Source: Dehalobacter restrictus DSM 9455 (GTDB lineage Bacteria; Bacillota; Desulfitobacteriia; Desulfitobacteriales; Syntrophobotulaceae). Taken from it: DNA of 64,000 nucleotides. The notes below the pieces were generated by a model that saw nothing but the letters and a program-made list of their open reading frames with translations, searched no databases and was not told the origin of the DNA. A program made the position numbers and the translations under genes. The DNA lies in contig NZ_CP007033.1 of assembly GCF_000512895.1 (NCBI RefSeq), positions 1,847,001 through 1,911,000 of the forward strand, read 5' to 3'. Positions 42,821-52,576 of the stretch are shown here, piece by piece. Each line of letters begins with the position of its first letter. Within the stretch, counting starts at the first letter, position 1.

Positions 42821-43330
42821 TTAAGCAGATTTTTGAACCAGATGCAGATACAGTTTCAGATAGGCAAAGCAGTATACTCTCGTGGTGTATTCGGTCAGCG
42901 CCAGGCTTTTATCTGCGATTGTGGTTACCCAGGCTTCATAACTTCTTGGCAGTCCGACCGGGAACATATGATTGGAAATGATATCCCGTTCTTTTTTGTT
43001 CAGTTCAAAGTATTTCTGCGCATTTTTCACCGCGATCTTCGGATGATTGCGTGAATGCCGGTAGCTTTCTGCGAGCAGGTTCTTGTCTTCTCTTTTCTTA
43101 AACTTGTATAAGTAGAAGTCGTGAAGAAGTGCCCCTCTGATCGTCGAAATGACATCAAGTCTGAACTTCATAGCAATCTTATAAGACAGGTAAGCAACGT
43201 CCAGAGAATGCTCAAAGACTGAGCCATGGTGATGCGGGATCACTTTCATTTTCTGGTATTCATCGTGCTCGATAATAGGTCTGGCTACTGCAAGAAAATA
43301 ATCATCATACTTTAATAATAATTTTTCCAT
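42821..43330 (-). CDS. HD-domain hydrolase
   Basis: 169 residues with the HD signature in HHHGSVFEHSLDVAYLSYKIA and, downstream, RGALLHDFYLYKF, plus a later helix NVMFPVGLPRS-like region. HD proteins are metal-dependent phosphohydrolases acting on nucleotides or on c-di-GMP. Substrate cannot be read. Monocistronic, between the Fur and DegV genes. Confidence 0.82.
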   Translation of the reverse strand: MEKLLLKYDDYFLAVARPIIEHDEYQKMKVIPHHHGSVFEHSLDVAYLSYKIAMKFRLDVISTIRGALLHDFYLYKFKKREDKNLLAESYRHSRNHPKIAVKNAQKYFELNKKERDIISNHMFPVGLPRSYEAWVTTIADKSLALTEYTTRVYCFAYLKLYLHLVQKSA

Positions 43331-43539
43331 GATTGCTCCTAACTTTATTAACTAAAACTTATTATATTAGAAACAAACCATGATTTCAATGGTCTTTGTT
43401 ACAATTTAATAGTACTTTCGTTACATTTTCGTAAACGTTTTGTCAAAATTATAATTTCTTTATTAATATTTGGCATAAGCAATACTATTTTTAAGTAATT
43501 ACGATTAAACAGCTAAATAGCACCATAATTTTGAATGTT

Positions 43540-44385
43540 TTATTTTCTGATATAAATCACACCGATTGTCTTCTGGCCGCAGTGACTGGAAATCACGCAG
43601 CCTGCATTGGTAATCAGAATTTCTTTATACGGATAAATATCCTGCAACGCGCACTTCAAGTAGATGGCTTCCTCTTCACTTCCCAGGGAGTGGGTGATGA
43701 AGATTTGTTTTGAGTCTACAGAATCCCGCCTGGCATTCTCAATCAATTTATCCAAGGCCTTTTTCTTTTCTCCGCGCACTTTATCAACGACAAGCATTTT
43801 CCCATTTTCTACACCGATGGTCGGCCGGATTTTCAGGACGCTACCCATTAGGTTCTGCAGAACATTGCACCTGCCACCTTTATAAAGATATTCCAGCGTA
43901 TCGATCACAAAGCTCACATGGACCTTGGCAACCGAATCCCGGATCTTTGCCGAAATTTCTTCCGCCTTGAGCCCCTGTCGGGCATATTCGGCAGCTGTAA
44001 TCACCAAAGCTCCTATGCCTGTAGACAGGTTTTGGGAATCGATTACCCAGATTCTTCCCTGTGGGAATTCCGAGGCAGCAAGGGCGGCATTTTGGTAAGA
44101 TGAGGACATCTGAGCAGAAATGGTGATCACAATAATGTCCTGCCCCTGATCAAAATATTCCCGAAAACATTCTGCATACGCATACGGTGAAGGAGCTGCC
44201 GTCTTCGGAAGCAACTTTTTTTCTTCCACAAGCTGAAAAAGCCTTGCAGGAATTAAGTCTATGCCATCCCGGTAGGTTTCTTCTCCAAAATCAACATGCA
44301 GCGGAACAACATCAATATCATATTCTTGAAGCAATTCTGCTGAAAGGTCATTGGTACTGTCGGTTATAATCTTAACCTTCCGCAT
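43540..44385 (-). CDS. DegV-family fatty-acid-binding protein
   Basis: A 281-residue protein; DegV/FakB-type proteins bind a fatty acid for phosphorylation. Start block KIITDSTNDLSAELL, then VITISAQMSSSYQNAALAASEFPQGRIWVIDSQNLSTGIGALV and DTLEYLYKGGRCNV. Three family members can occur per genome; the ligand is not known. Start behind GGAGTGGTGTGA. Confidence 0.9.
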   Translation of the reverse strand: MRKVKIITDSTNDLSAELLQEYDIDVVPLHVDFGEETYRDGIDLIPARLFQLVEEKKLLPKTAAPSPYAYAECFREYFDQGQDIIVITISAQMSSSYQNAALAASEFPQGRIWVIDSQNLSTGIGALVITAAEYARQGLKAEEISAKIRDSVAKVHVSFVIDTLEYLYKGGRCNVLQNLMGSVLKIRPTIGVENGKMLVVDKVRGEKKKALDKLIENARRDSVDSKQIFITHSLGSEEEAIYLKCALQDIYPYKEILITNAGCVISSHCGQKTIGVIYIRK

Positions 44386-44403
44386 TCACACCACTCCTAA
44401 ACA

Positions 44404-44625
44404 TTAATAACCCGGCTTTTTATACAACAGACTTTCTTTGGCCAGGATGTCAGTATTATAAACCTCTTCGGTCCACTTTTCCTTGGCTACTTCTTCAAAA
44501 GAAACCGAAATATTCTTATCGGGAATTCCCATTATTTCCGTCATCGCCTCGGCCATTTTGTCGGCTAAGGCTATTTTTTGTTCGTCACTTCGGCCGGGCC
44601 ATAATTTAACGATGATATGCGGCAT
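44404..44625 (-). CDS. 4-oxalocrotonate tautomerase-family protein
   Basis: 73 residues; after Met removal Pro1 is the catalytic base in this fold. MPHIIVKLWPGRSDEQKIALADKMAEAM is the tautomerase N-terminus, and the chain ends KKPGY. Substrate unknown. AAGGGGGAGTTTATC precedes the start, and the gene follows DegV by only a short gap on the same strand. Confidence 0.88.
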   Translation of the reverse strand: MPHIIVKLWPGRSDEQKIALADKMAEAMTEIMGIPDKNISVSFEEVAKEKWTEEVYNTDILAKESLLYKKPGY

Positions 44626-44716
44626 GATAAACTCCCCCTTTGAAATAAATTGAATGATGATTATCTATCACACTTTAAGTTATAACACAAATCTTAAAAC
44701 TCGCATAGAATATTTG

Positions 44717-44992
44717 TTATTCCTGGTCATCTTGCGTACTCATTGAATTCAGAAGGCCTTCCGCCTTTTCCTTCAGATTTCCCGGGATATAGATTCCCAC
44801 ACCAAAATTGGTCATCCCCATATAGATCCGAAGATAATCCCCGGCTTCATTGTACCTTTTATAGCAGGGAATCTCTTCAGAATCAAGGATCGATTCAATA
44901 ATATCCGCCTCAATTTCATTCGCGGCTTCAGTGATTAATATCCATTCTTCAAGTTCAGCTTTATGATCTTGTTCAGCGGGTTCCTTCATTTG
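44717..44992 (-). CDS. DUF2007-family signal-transduction protein
   Basis: 91 residues from the ATG at 44992 (GGGAGGGTGCAA upstream). The DUF2007 fold is seen in WILITEAANEIEADIIESILDSEEIPCYKR and YIPGNLKEKAEGLLNS. The family is small and of unknown function. Confidence 0.8.
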   Translation of the reverse strand, partial: QMKEPAEQDHKAELEEWILITEAANEIEADIIESILDSEEIPCYKRYNEAGDYLRIYMGMTNFGVGIYIPGNLKEKAEGLLNSMSTQDDQE

Positions 44993-45085
44993 CACCCTCC
45001 CTTTCCGCGCCAAATTCCATATTGGTATATCTTCCGTTATGATTTTATCTATAACATAATCGAATTGAATTATCGGATTTTGTAA

Positions 45086-45823
45086 TCAGATCTTAGTATC
45101 TATCTTATCTTTTAATAATCTCAGACGGTAGCCATTCATAGCCGTATCGCCTAGTTCCCCAAGCAGCCGGTAATTCGCTACTGCACCGACAAAGGCTCCG
45201 ATGACAGGTACCAGCTGCAAAAGCTTGGCGAGATCAATATAATCTCTGTATTCCTGCTGAAAAGTGCGCCAATCAACTGTTTCCATTGAAATCGGATGCC
45301 TGTAAATGTATTCATCCCAGTCCAAAATCCTTTGAAAGACCTGCATCCGTTTCTCTCTGCTGGAAAAAGCCAGCTGAAACAGATGAAGGATATATAGTCT
45401 TTCCCTTAAATCTTTGACATCAAATCCATAAATGCTTGCCATCTCAAATAAGAACTTAATCTTGATGCTTAAGAGCAGAGGAAAATCTGCAAATCCAAGC
45501 AAGATGCCGCCTGCTCCTGTGCCCGCCCCTTCCAGACTGGCCGTTTTTTTGTAGACGCTGATTTTAGCCAAAGCAAGTCTGTCCCGTTCCTTCAGGTCAA
45601 TATTTTTAAGCGGTTCTCTTGTCGTAAATTCGGATCCTGTCAAAACAGCCCCCACCATATTTTTGATCGCAGCTGTAATGATTTCATGACCTTTATCCGG
45701 AATCAGCCTGTTCGTTCTGTTCTGAATATTTTTTGCTACCCTGTCCGTCAGCGATGCGTTCCTGGTCATTTTTCTCTGCCATTTTTTCAGTTCTGCGAGC
45801 ACCTTCACATCATATGCTTCCAC
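45086..45823 (-). CDS. EcsC-family protein
   Basis: A 245-residue protein from the GTG at 45823 (GGAGATACATCG upstream). EcsC family marks: AAIKNMVGAVLTGSEFT, GGILLGFADFPLLLSIKIKFLFEMASIYGFDV and the late LAKLLQLVPVIGAFVGAVANYRLLGELG. In Bacillus EcsC accompanies an ABC transporter that controls secretion and competence, but no such genes are adjacent. Confidence 0.85.
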   Translation of the reverse strand: MEAYDVKVLAELKKWQRKMTRNASLTDRVAKNIQNRTNRLIPDKGHEIITAAIKNMVGAVLTGSEFTTREPLKNIDLKERDRLALAKISVYKKTASLEGAGTGAGGILLGFADFPLLLSIKIKFLFEMASIYGFDVKDLRERLYILHLFQLAFSSREKRMQVFQRILDWDEYIYRHPISMETVDWRTFQQEYRDYIDLAKLLQLVPVIGAFVGAVANYRLLGELGDTAMNGYRLRLLKDKIDTKI

Positions 45824-45954
45824 CGATGTATCTCCTTCGTCGCTTATCATAAGACTATTTTACACGATTGCCGGGTCATTGGATATTTTTATTTCATCTG
45901 CTAAAGATAATACCGTAAGATTCAAAGATTATTCACTTTCAGGAGGATAAACCG

Positions 45955-47481
45955 ATGGAAAATTATCCGACAGATTTCCGAAGAGTGCCCCAGTCTTACT
46001 GGATGGCTTCGACACCCCGGACCGAGTATCCGGCTCTGAATGAGGATGTTGAAGCCGATATTGCAGTCATTGGCGGCGGAATCGCAGGGATTACTTCTGC
46101 TTTTCTTTTAAAAAAGGAAGGCTATAAGGTGGTTGTCCTTGAGGCCGACCGCATTCTTCAGGGGACTACAGGTCATACGACCGCCAAGATTACTTCACAG
46201 CATTCCTTAATCTATGCAAAGCTGCAGAAAAAGTTTGGGGAAGAAAAAACCCGGCAGTATGCGCAAGCCAATGAAATTGCCCTACAGTTGATTGCCGGAC
46301 TGATTCAGGATAACAACATAGACTGCGATTTTATGCGGCAAAGCGCCTATGTTTTTACGCAGCAGGATCGATATGTTCCGGAAATTATGGAAGAAGCGAA
46401 AATTGCTGACCTTTTCGGCATCAGGGCTTCTTTCCTGTCAGAAATCCCTCTTCCGTTCCCGATTAAAGGCGCTGTATGTTTTGATGACCAGGCTCAGTTT
46501 CATCCGCGAAAATATTTGCTCGCACTCGCTAAGGAAATACCCGGAAACGGCAGTCATATTTTCGAACAAACCAAAGCTGTTGACATTCAGCAAGGCACAC
46601 CTTGTTTGGTGCTCACCGATAACGGGGCAAGAATTGCTGCATCAAAGGTGATTATTGCGTCTCATTACCCTTTTTATGAGGCTATGGGCTTATTTTTCAC
46701 GAGACTCTATCCCGAACGTTCTTATGCTTTAGGTGTCAGAATCAAAGGAGATTATCCCGGAGGCATGTATATTTCTGCTGAAGACCCGACCCGTTCCCTA
46801 CGTTCTCAACACGACAAGGAAAACAATTTGGTAATTGTTGGCGGCGAACATCACAAGACGGGGCAGGGAGAAGATACCCACAATCATTACCTAAAACTCA
46901 GAGATTTTGCCAGGCAGCTTTTTGAGGTTGAGGATATCCCTTACCGGTGGTCTACACAGGATTATACGACGATGGATGAAGTCCCTTATATCGGTAATCT
47001 CACGACCGATACGCCTGATGTCTACGTCGCTACAGGGTTCGGCAAATGGGGAATGACCACAGGTACGGCCGCCGCTCTTATTTTCCGGGACCTGATCCTA
47101 AACGGCTACAGCCCCTGGATGAATGTGTATTCCCCTTCCCGCTTTACGCCGGTCGCCTCAGCCAAAAACTTTGTCCAGGAAAACCTGAACGTTGCCAAAC
47201 ACCTGATTTCCGGCAAACTGTCATCCGTCCCGGGCATAGCGGAAATTCCCAGAGGCGAAGGCAAAATCATCGAACATGACGGCCAACGAGCAGGTGCTTA
47301 TCGCGACCAGCAAGGGGCCCTGCATATTGTCGACACGACCTGCACCCATCTGGGATGTGAATTGCAGTGGAATTCAGCTGAAGCATCCTGGGACTGCCCC
47401 TGCCATGGATCCCGTTTTACCTACGAAGGTGAGATCATTGACAGTCCTGCGCAAAATAAATTAGAACACATTCAGGAGTGA
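45955..47481 (+). CDS. FAD-dependent oxidoreductase with C-terminal Rieske domain
   Basis: 508 residues. N-terminal FAD site IAVIGGGIAGITSAFLL and the DAO-type block GHTTAKITSQHSLIY; C-terminal Rieske [2Fe-2S] domain with CTHLGCELQW and CPCHGSRF ligands (Cys-His pairs). Such flavo-Rieske proteins occur widely in spore formers and are thought to act in oxidative or one-carbon chemistry; the substrate is unknown. AGGAGGATAAACCG precedes the start. Alone on the plus strand. Confidence 0.9.
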   Translation: MENYPTDFRRVPQSYWMASTPRTEYPALNEDVEADIAVIGGGIAGITSAFLLKKEGYKVVVLEADRILQGTTGHTTAKITSQHSLIYAKLQKKFGEEKTRQYAQANEIALQLIAGLIQDNNIDCDFMRQSAYVFTQQDRYVPEIMEEAKIADLFGIRASFLSEIPLPFPIKGAVCFDDQAQFHPRKYLLALAKEIPGNGSHIFEQTKAVDIQQGTPCLVLTDNGARIAASKVIIASHYPFYEAMGLFFTRLYPERSYALGVRIKGDYPGGMYISAEDPTRSLRSQHDKENNLVIVGGEHHKTGQGEDTHNHYLKLRDFARQLFEVEDIPYRWSTQDYTTMDEVPYIGNLTTDTPDVYVATGFGKWGMTTGTAAALIFRDLILNGYSPWMNVYSPSRFTPVASAKNFVQENLNVAKHLISGKLSSVPGIAEIPRGEGKIIEHDGQRAGAYRDQQGALHIVDTTCTHLGCELQWNSAEASWDCPCHGSRFTYEGEIIDSPAQNKLEHIQE

Positions 47482-47525
47482 GGGCAGCAATCCTCTGCTC
47501 AAGGGTTTTGAATGGTTCAAAGTCA

Positions 47526-48323
47526 TCAACTGATACCTTGCTGGTCAACCGAAGACATTCCTTGAAAGATCTGGCCAACAATATTTTCATTCCCTGCAAT
47601 CAGGGATATCCCTCTCTTTTTCTCAAGAAGCGCGACTTTCCCGCCTGCTTCCTCAACAAGCAGAATGCCCGCGGCAACATCCCAGGGACTTAGATTCAGT
47701 TCCCAATAGCCGTCAATGATTCCTGCGGCCACATTGGCAAGGTCATAGGCTGCGGAGCCGATTCTGCGCATCCCCCTCGATCTGGGCACAAAGAATGCAA
47801 AATAGTTCGTATTGTTGTCCGGATTTTCAGACTGGTCATATGGGAAACCGGTAGACAGCAGGCATTCCTTTAACCTGGATTTAGCAGCAACGTTTATTCT
47901 TTTGCCGTTCAGGCTGGCTCCCTGACCGACCACCGCTTCAAAAAGCAGATCCAGCATCGGCAAATAAACAACGCCCAGAACCGTTTTTTTCTTATATTGA
48001 AGTGCCACCGATACCGCAAAGACCGGCAGGCCCTGCGCGTAATTCGTCGTTCCATCCAGCGGATCAATAATCCATAGATAATTCGAATCCTTGTTCTGAT
48101 GCACCCCGGATTCCTCAGACAGAATGCTGTGGCTGGGGTATTTATCCTGAATCGCTTTCAGAAAATAATCTTCCGAAAGCTTGTCGACCTCCGTTACCAA
48201 ATCTACTTCTGTCGACTTCGTTTCGATATAAAGATTCTCCTTGCGGAAGTTTTTTTTCTGAAGATTACCGACTTCTCTTACCCAGGTTTTAACATTACCC
48301 AAAATATTTTCAAAGTCCGACAT
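47526..48323 (-). CDS. Inositol-monophosphatase family protein
   Basis: 265 residues with the three Mg2+ motifs of the family: SHSILSEES, WIIDPLDGTTNYAQGLP and LSPWDVAAGILLVEEAGG. SuhB-type proteins dephosphorylate inositol phosphate or act in rRNA maturation; the role cannot be settled here. TAGGAGGAAAGAT precedes the start. Confidence 0.9.
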   Translation of the reverse strand: MSDFENILGNVKTWVREVGNLQKKNFRKENLYIETKSTEVDLVTEVDKLSEDYFLKAIQDKYPSHSILSEESGVHQNKDSNYLWIIDPLDGTTNYAQGLPVFAVSVALQYKKKTVLGVVYLPMLDLLFEAVVGQGASLNGKRINVAAKSRLKECLLSTGFPYDQSENPDNNTNYFAFFVPRSRGMRRIGSAAYDLANVAAGIIDGYWELNLSPWDVAAGILLVEEAGGKVALLEKKRGISLIAGNENIVGQIFQGMSSVDQQGIS

Positions 48324-48356
48324 ATCTTTCCTCCTATAATGGTCGAATGACCGTGT

Positions 48357-49496
48357 TCATTCAGTGAGCAATGTTGGCTTTTTTAAATGGACATCGTCAC
48401 TTTGTACATTGTTTTTACCCATCTCCTTGGCATTCAACAATAGCGTGTCAACACGCTGCACAAAACTGTCCCGTTCTTCTTCCTTGCGCCAAGAATCTAC
48501 TCCGAAACTGCAGGTTAGATGGCCGGAAGTGAAATCATAGCCTGATATCCTCTTTCTTATTCTTTCTGTTATTTCCACAGCCTCACTCTTATGGGTATTC
48601 GGTAGCAGAATAACGAATTCCTCGCCTCCCCAGCGGGCAAAGATATCTGTTTCTCTTATCATTCCTCTGACCAGATCCGTGACCTCCGTCAGAACCTTAT
48701 CCCCAGTTAAATGTCCAAAGCAATCGTTAATTTTCTTAAAATAGTCAATGTCGAAAATCATAAGTGAAAGATCACAAGGATATCTTTTCGCATAGGATAT
48801 CCATTTATCAAGCTCATCATCAAATTTCAACCTGTTATAGATCCCGGTTAACGGATCTCTAATAGACAGTTGGATCAGATCTCTGCCGTTAAGGAAATGA
48901 ATTCTTTTAAAAAGGTGGGTCCTAAATGAAGCGCTACTGCTCAGGGCCGCCACTAATAAGATATAAAAAATTACCGCGGAAAAATCCGAAGCATCCATTT
49001 GCTCCAAGAAATAGATCGAAGCAGCAAAAAAAGTGACCGCAGTAAATACGGAGACCATGATCATATTGATCCAACGGTTCGGGACTAAACAAACCGCTAA
49101 AATAATCGCGATAATACCAAAAGCTTGAATAAAAAAATCCGGAGATTCATATTGGTAAAAGACAAAAATAAATACAACAGACGCCATTACTTCATAAAGC
49201 GTAACCCAGAAACACAGCGTTGAATACTTTTTTATGGATTTCATTCTGAAAAAAAATATACCTATCAAGATCAAATAGACGGCTCTTACCAGAAATATCA
49301 ATTGAAATGCTTTCGGGTTCTTCACAAAATAGAAGTCCGGAATAACAAAAAGGAAATATAGGATTCCCAGAAGAAGTACGATTGGCCGGAGATATTTAAA
49401 TAAAACAATTAACTCAGACTCTTCGTACTCCTTCTCTAATTTTTTATCTTTAAATTCACCGAAACGGTTTATCATGTTCGTTTGGTCTACCTTCAT
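48357..49496 (-). CDS. Membrane diguanylate cyclase (GGDEF)
   Basis: 379 residues from 49496 (AGAGGGAAAACA upstream). About six N-terminal transmembrane helices, then a GGDEF domain: DPLTGIYNRLKFDDEL and the catalytic ARWGGEEFVILLP. An RETD five residues before GGEEF matches the product-inhibition I-site RxxD, so feedback control by c-di-GMP is likely. No EAL or PilZ partner is nearby. Confidence 0.92.
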   Translation of the reverse strand: MKVDQTNMINRFGEFKDKKLEKEYEESELIVLFKYLRPIVLLLGILYFLFVIPDFYFVKNPKAFQLIFLVRAVYLILIGIFFFRMKSIKKYSTLCFWVTLYEVMASVVFIFVFYQYESPDFFIQAFGIIAIILAVCLVPNRWINMIMVSVFTAVTFFAASIYFLEQMDASDFSAVIFYILLVAALSSSASFRTHLFKRIHFLNGRDLIQLSIRDPLTGIYNRLKFDDELDKWISYAKRYPCDLSLMIFDIDYFKKINDCFGHLTGDKVLTEVTDLVRGMIRETDIFARWGGEEFVILLPNTHKSEAVEITERIRKRISGYDFTSGHLTCSFGVDSWRKEEERDSFVQRVDTLLLNAKEMGKNNVQSDDVHLKKPTLLTE

Positions 49497-49516
49497 TGTT
49501 TTCCCTCTTTTGTTCT

Positions 49517-50161
49517 CTACTGTCCGTAATTTTCCGAGATCCACTGCTGAAGCAAATTGGCCTGCCCGGGAGAAATCGCTTTTGGTTTTCCAATACTGAC
49601 TGCATAGCAGGCAATCTTGGCAGCCTCTTCGACAAGCTGCGCATTGGCCAGGGCTTTGTCGAGCGTCGGGCCTACCGTCAACTGGCCATGATTGCTCATC
49701 AGTACAGCATTTTGTATGCCAAGGGTCTGGATCGTAGCCTCAGCCAGCTCCTCGGAACCCATCGGGAAAAAAGGGGCCGTTTCAAGTTTTTCACCCAGCA
49801 CAGCAGCCATTTCGGCCAAGACAAGCGGAAAGGGTTCCTCCACACAGGCCCAGGCTGTCGCAAAGCAGGAATGGGTATGACAAACACCGAGCACATCCGG
49901 TCTTTCCTGGTAGGCAAGACAATGCATCCCGCTTTCAATCGAAGGTTTTCGGCTGCCATCGATCACAATCTGCTGCGTATCCATCACAACTATATCTTCC
50001 GGTCTGACCACAGAGTAATCCATCCCGCTCGGGGTTATACATACATAGCCTGTTTTCGAGTCCCGCATGCTGAAATTCCCCATGGTCCGCATAATTAACC
50101 CGGACTGAAGGGCCTGTCTGGCAATATCAATGACCTGTTTTCTTTGTTCTTCCAAAAGCAT
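49517..50161 (-). CDS. Class II aldolase/adducin-family protein
   Basis: 214 residues. Zn-dependent aldolase signature: GNFSMRDSKTGYVCITPSG, LGVCHTHSCFATAW (metal-binding His residues) and VLMSNHGQLTVGPTL. Fuculose- or ribulose-phosphate aldolase-like. It starts 20 bp after the frameshifted DAHP synthase on the same strand, so may share its transcript. GGGGGTTTAAGAACC precedes the start. Confidence 0.88.
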   Translation of the reverse strand: MLLEEQRKQVIDIARQALQSGLIMRTMGNFSMRDSKTGYVCITPSGMDYSVVRPEDIVVMDTQQIVIDGSRKPSIESGMHCLAYQERPDVLGVCHTHSCFATAWACVEEPFPLVLAEMAAVLGEKLETAPFFPMGSEELAEATIQTLGIQNAVLMSNHGQLTVGPTLDKALANAQLVEEAAKIACYAVSIGKPKAISPGQANLLQQWISENYGQ

Positions 50162-50180
50162 GGTTCTTAAACCCCCAAGC

Positions 50181-51208
50181 TCAAACGTTTTCAGCTATTT
50201 TATAAATCAATTCTTCCGTTTTCTCCCATCCCAGACAAGCATCGGTAATGGACTTTCCATAGATATTCGCTCCGATCTCCTGCCTGCCTTCCACCAGATA
50301 GCTCTCAATCATCAGCCCTTTAATCATTTTATTCAACAGCGGATCATACGTTCTGCTTGTCAGAACTTCCCGCGCGATCCGAGGCTGTTCATAGAAGCGC
50401 TTCATCGAATTGGCATGGTTGGTATCCACAATGATTGTTGGATTGACCAGTTCGAGCCTTTCATATTCGTAGGCGGCATAGATTAAATCTTCATAATGAT
50501 AATTCGGGATATTTCTGCCGGAGGAATCCACAGCCCCTCTTAGGATCGCATGGGCAAGCGGATTACCAGATGTCTCTATTTCCCAGCCGTTATAGATAAA
50601 ATGATGCCCTTGCTGGGCGGCATAAATCGAATTCAGCATAACCGTTATGTCCCCGCTCGTTGGGTTTTTCATGCCGACCGGTGTACATACGCCGCTGACG
50701 GTTAAGCGGTGCTGCTGATTCTCCACAGAGCGGGCACCAACTGCAATGTAACCCAGCACATCGAGAAGATACGTGTAGTTCTCCGGATAAAGCATTTCAT
50801 CAGCTGCCGGCATATGGAATTCCGACAGGGCCCGGATATGGAGCTTACGAATGGCTATAATCCCCTCGCATAAATCAGGTTCTTTGCTCGGGTCAGGCTG
50901 ATGGACCATCCCCTTATAGCCTTCCCCCGTAGTACGGGGCTTGTTGGTATAGATCCGCGGGATTATCAATATCTTATCCTTGACTTTTTCCTGCATGACA
51001 GCGAGCTTTCCAATATATTCACATACCGAGTCCTCATTATCTGCCGAACAGGGTCCGATGATCAGAATAAAGCGGTTATCCTTGTTTTCTAAAATATTGC
51101 TGATCTGCTCGTCCCTGTCCTGTTTTATTTTTTTATATGTTCAGGTAAAGGTATCTGTTCAATAATCTCCTCAGCCGTCGGTATTTTCTTAATAAATTTC
51201 ATGTTCAT
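50181..51208 (-). pseudogene. aroF: Type I DAHP synthase, frameshifted
   Basis: Phospho-2-dehydro-3-deoxyheptonate aldolase, the entry step of aromatic amino-acid synthesis. From ATG 51208 (GGAGAATGCATTA upstream) the frame reads MNMKFIKKIPTAEEIIEQIP and then hits TAA inside AAAAAAATAA. Adding one A restores IKQDRDEQISNILENKDNRF and the family motif ILIIGPCSADN, then joins the long downstream frame with NKPRTTGEGYKG, IPNYHYEDLIYAAYEYER and FYEQPRIAREVL. So one A is missing in a seven-base run (T at 51128-51134). The remaining length equals 343 codons minus one base. May be mutation, sequencing error or slippage-rescued gene. Confidence 0.85.
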
Positions 51209-51314
51209 TAATGCATTCTCCTTTTATATCATCATTCACTAAGAAGGTCGGTAAATCGGATAAGTCTGAACCGAGCCGATCCTGCAGCATGATAATATTA
51301 ACTATATATTAGGA

Positions 51315-51343
51315 ATTATAGTACATTCTGGTTCTTTTTAACA
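51315..51343 (-). promoter_or_regulatory. Candidate promoter of the DAHP synthase gene
   Basis: Perfect minus-strand TATAAT (51315-51320) preceded by a poor -35 (TGTTAA) at 17 bp, 107 bp upstream of the start codon. Confidence 0.35.
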
Positions 51344-51397
51344 TCTATTAATTTGCATGAAAATCTTTAAGGCCATTTTGAATACGTTGAAATGTTC

Positions 51398-52576
51398 CTA
51401 GTCCTTCAGATCAAAGGATTGCGATAAGGTCCCTTCCGCTACAATCTTTGCTTGAACTTCTACTTCGATTTCCGCTTCCCGGAAGGCCTTCCGCCAGTCA
51501 GTCCCAACTTCTTTCCAAGCTGACGGCTTATGACGGTGCAGATACTGCATTAAACCCAAAAAATCCGAATCATATTCACGGGCTTTTGAGATGGTCTTTA
51601 ACGCTTTCGCTCGGACACTTTCTGCGGCTGCTGTTTCCATTTGGCTGGCACTTTTCGTAGAGATCTGGAAATTGGAATTATCAGGAATTGCTCCAACAGT
51701 TTGGATTGATATTCGAAAGACTGGTTTTCCATTCACCAATTCTGCTTTGATTTTATGCTTAGAGGCCCCTACTTGGTAAGAGATCATCTGGGAGCCATAT
51801 CCAAACTTAAATGTCATTAGCCCGTCTTTTAAATCTTGCGTGAGAAACAAGTATCCTGTAGACTCATCCCTGTCCAGCCAGCCAATAAGTTTGTCGCTTC
51901 GAAATACGCCAAAGCCTTCAATATGCAGACTATCGCTTTGATTTTCGTCATTCCATTTAATCTGCGGCACTACCGGATCCCGGTCCGGGCTAAGGAGCCA
52001 TTGACAAAATTCCAGAAAGGTAACCCCTCTTGAAACTCCCGTACGAAGTGCAATCTCCTGCTGTTTTTTTATCTGCTTAAAAAGATTCGATACAAGCGTC
52101 GGCTTGGCCTGAATAAAAAGCCCAGCATTTCCTTTGGTCACAAATAACCATTCATTGGGTCTGCTTTCAGGATAACGCAGGAAGTTTTCCGTCACCTTGG
52201 CCGTCACTTCCTTAGCCATATTCTCCCCGTAAATGATAAATATTGCATGGCTGCTGGTCTGCAAACGCGGCAGCTGTTTATTCAGACCCGTTGTGCTTTC
52301 CAAAAATGTTTCACCTTCCCCTTTAAACACCATATCCGTAGATTTGCTGGAAGACGCACCACCGTCTGAATTACTGGAGCTGGGCGGACTAATGATTAGC
52401 CATTGACCCTCATACTTTTCCTGAGCTTTTTCGGACGAGTAATCGATCGCCCCGCCAGTCAGCATAGCCAAATCCTCAACCTCATTTCTACTCCAACAGC
52501 CTGAAAGGAAAAGCAAACTAAGCATCAAAAGAATCATCCGGGCATATCCTTTTGCTTTTGATGTCACTGCATACAA
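51398..52576 (-). CDS. Spore germination lipoprotein, GerC family
   Basis: Germinant-receptor lipoprotein of 392 residues. Signal peptide with lipobox LFLSGCW (Cys27 lipidated), then the Ger(x)C domain: VEDLAMLTGGAIDYS, TGLNKQLPRLQTSSHAIFIIY and the later GVSRGVTFLEFCQWLLSP. GGAGGTTGT precedes the start, which overlaps the gerB stop by 13 bp. Third gene of the gerA-gerB-gerC operon. Confidence 0.93.
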   Translation of the reverse strand: MYAVTSKAKGYARMILLMLSLLFLSGCWSRNEVEDLAMLTGGAIDYSSEKAQEKYEGQWLIISPPSSSNSDGGASSSKSTDMVFKGEGETFLESTTGLNKQLPRLQTSSHAIFIIYGENMAKEVTAKVTENFLRYPESRPNEWLFVTKGNAGLFIQAKPTLVSNLFKQIKKQQEIALRTGVSRGVTFLEFCQWLLSPDRDPVVPQIKWNDENQSDSLHIEGFGVFRSDKLIGWLDRDESTGYLFLTQDLKDGLMTFKFGYGSQMISYQVGASKHKIKAELVNGKPVFRISIQTVGAIPDNSNFQISTKSASQMETAAAESVRAKALKTISKAREYDSDFLGLMQYLHRHKPSAWKEVGTDWRKAFREAEIEVEVQAKIVAEGTLSQSFDLKD

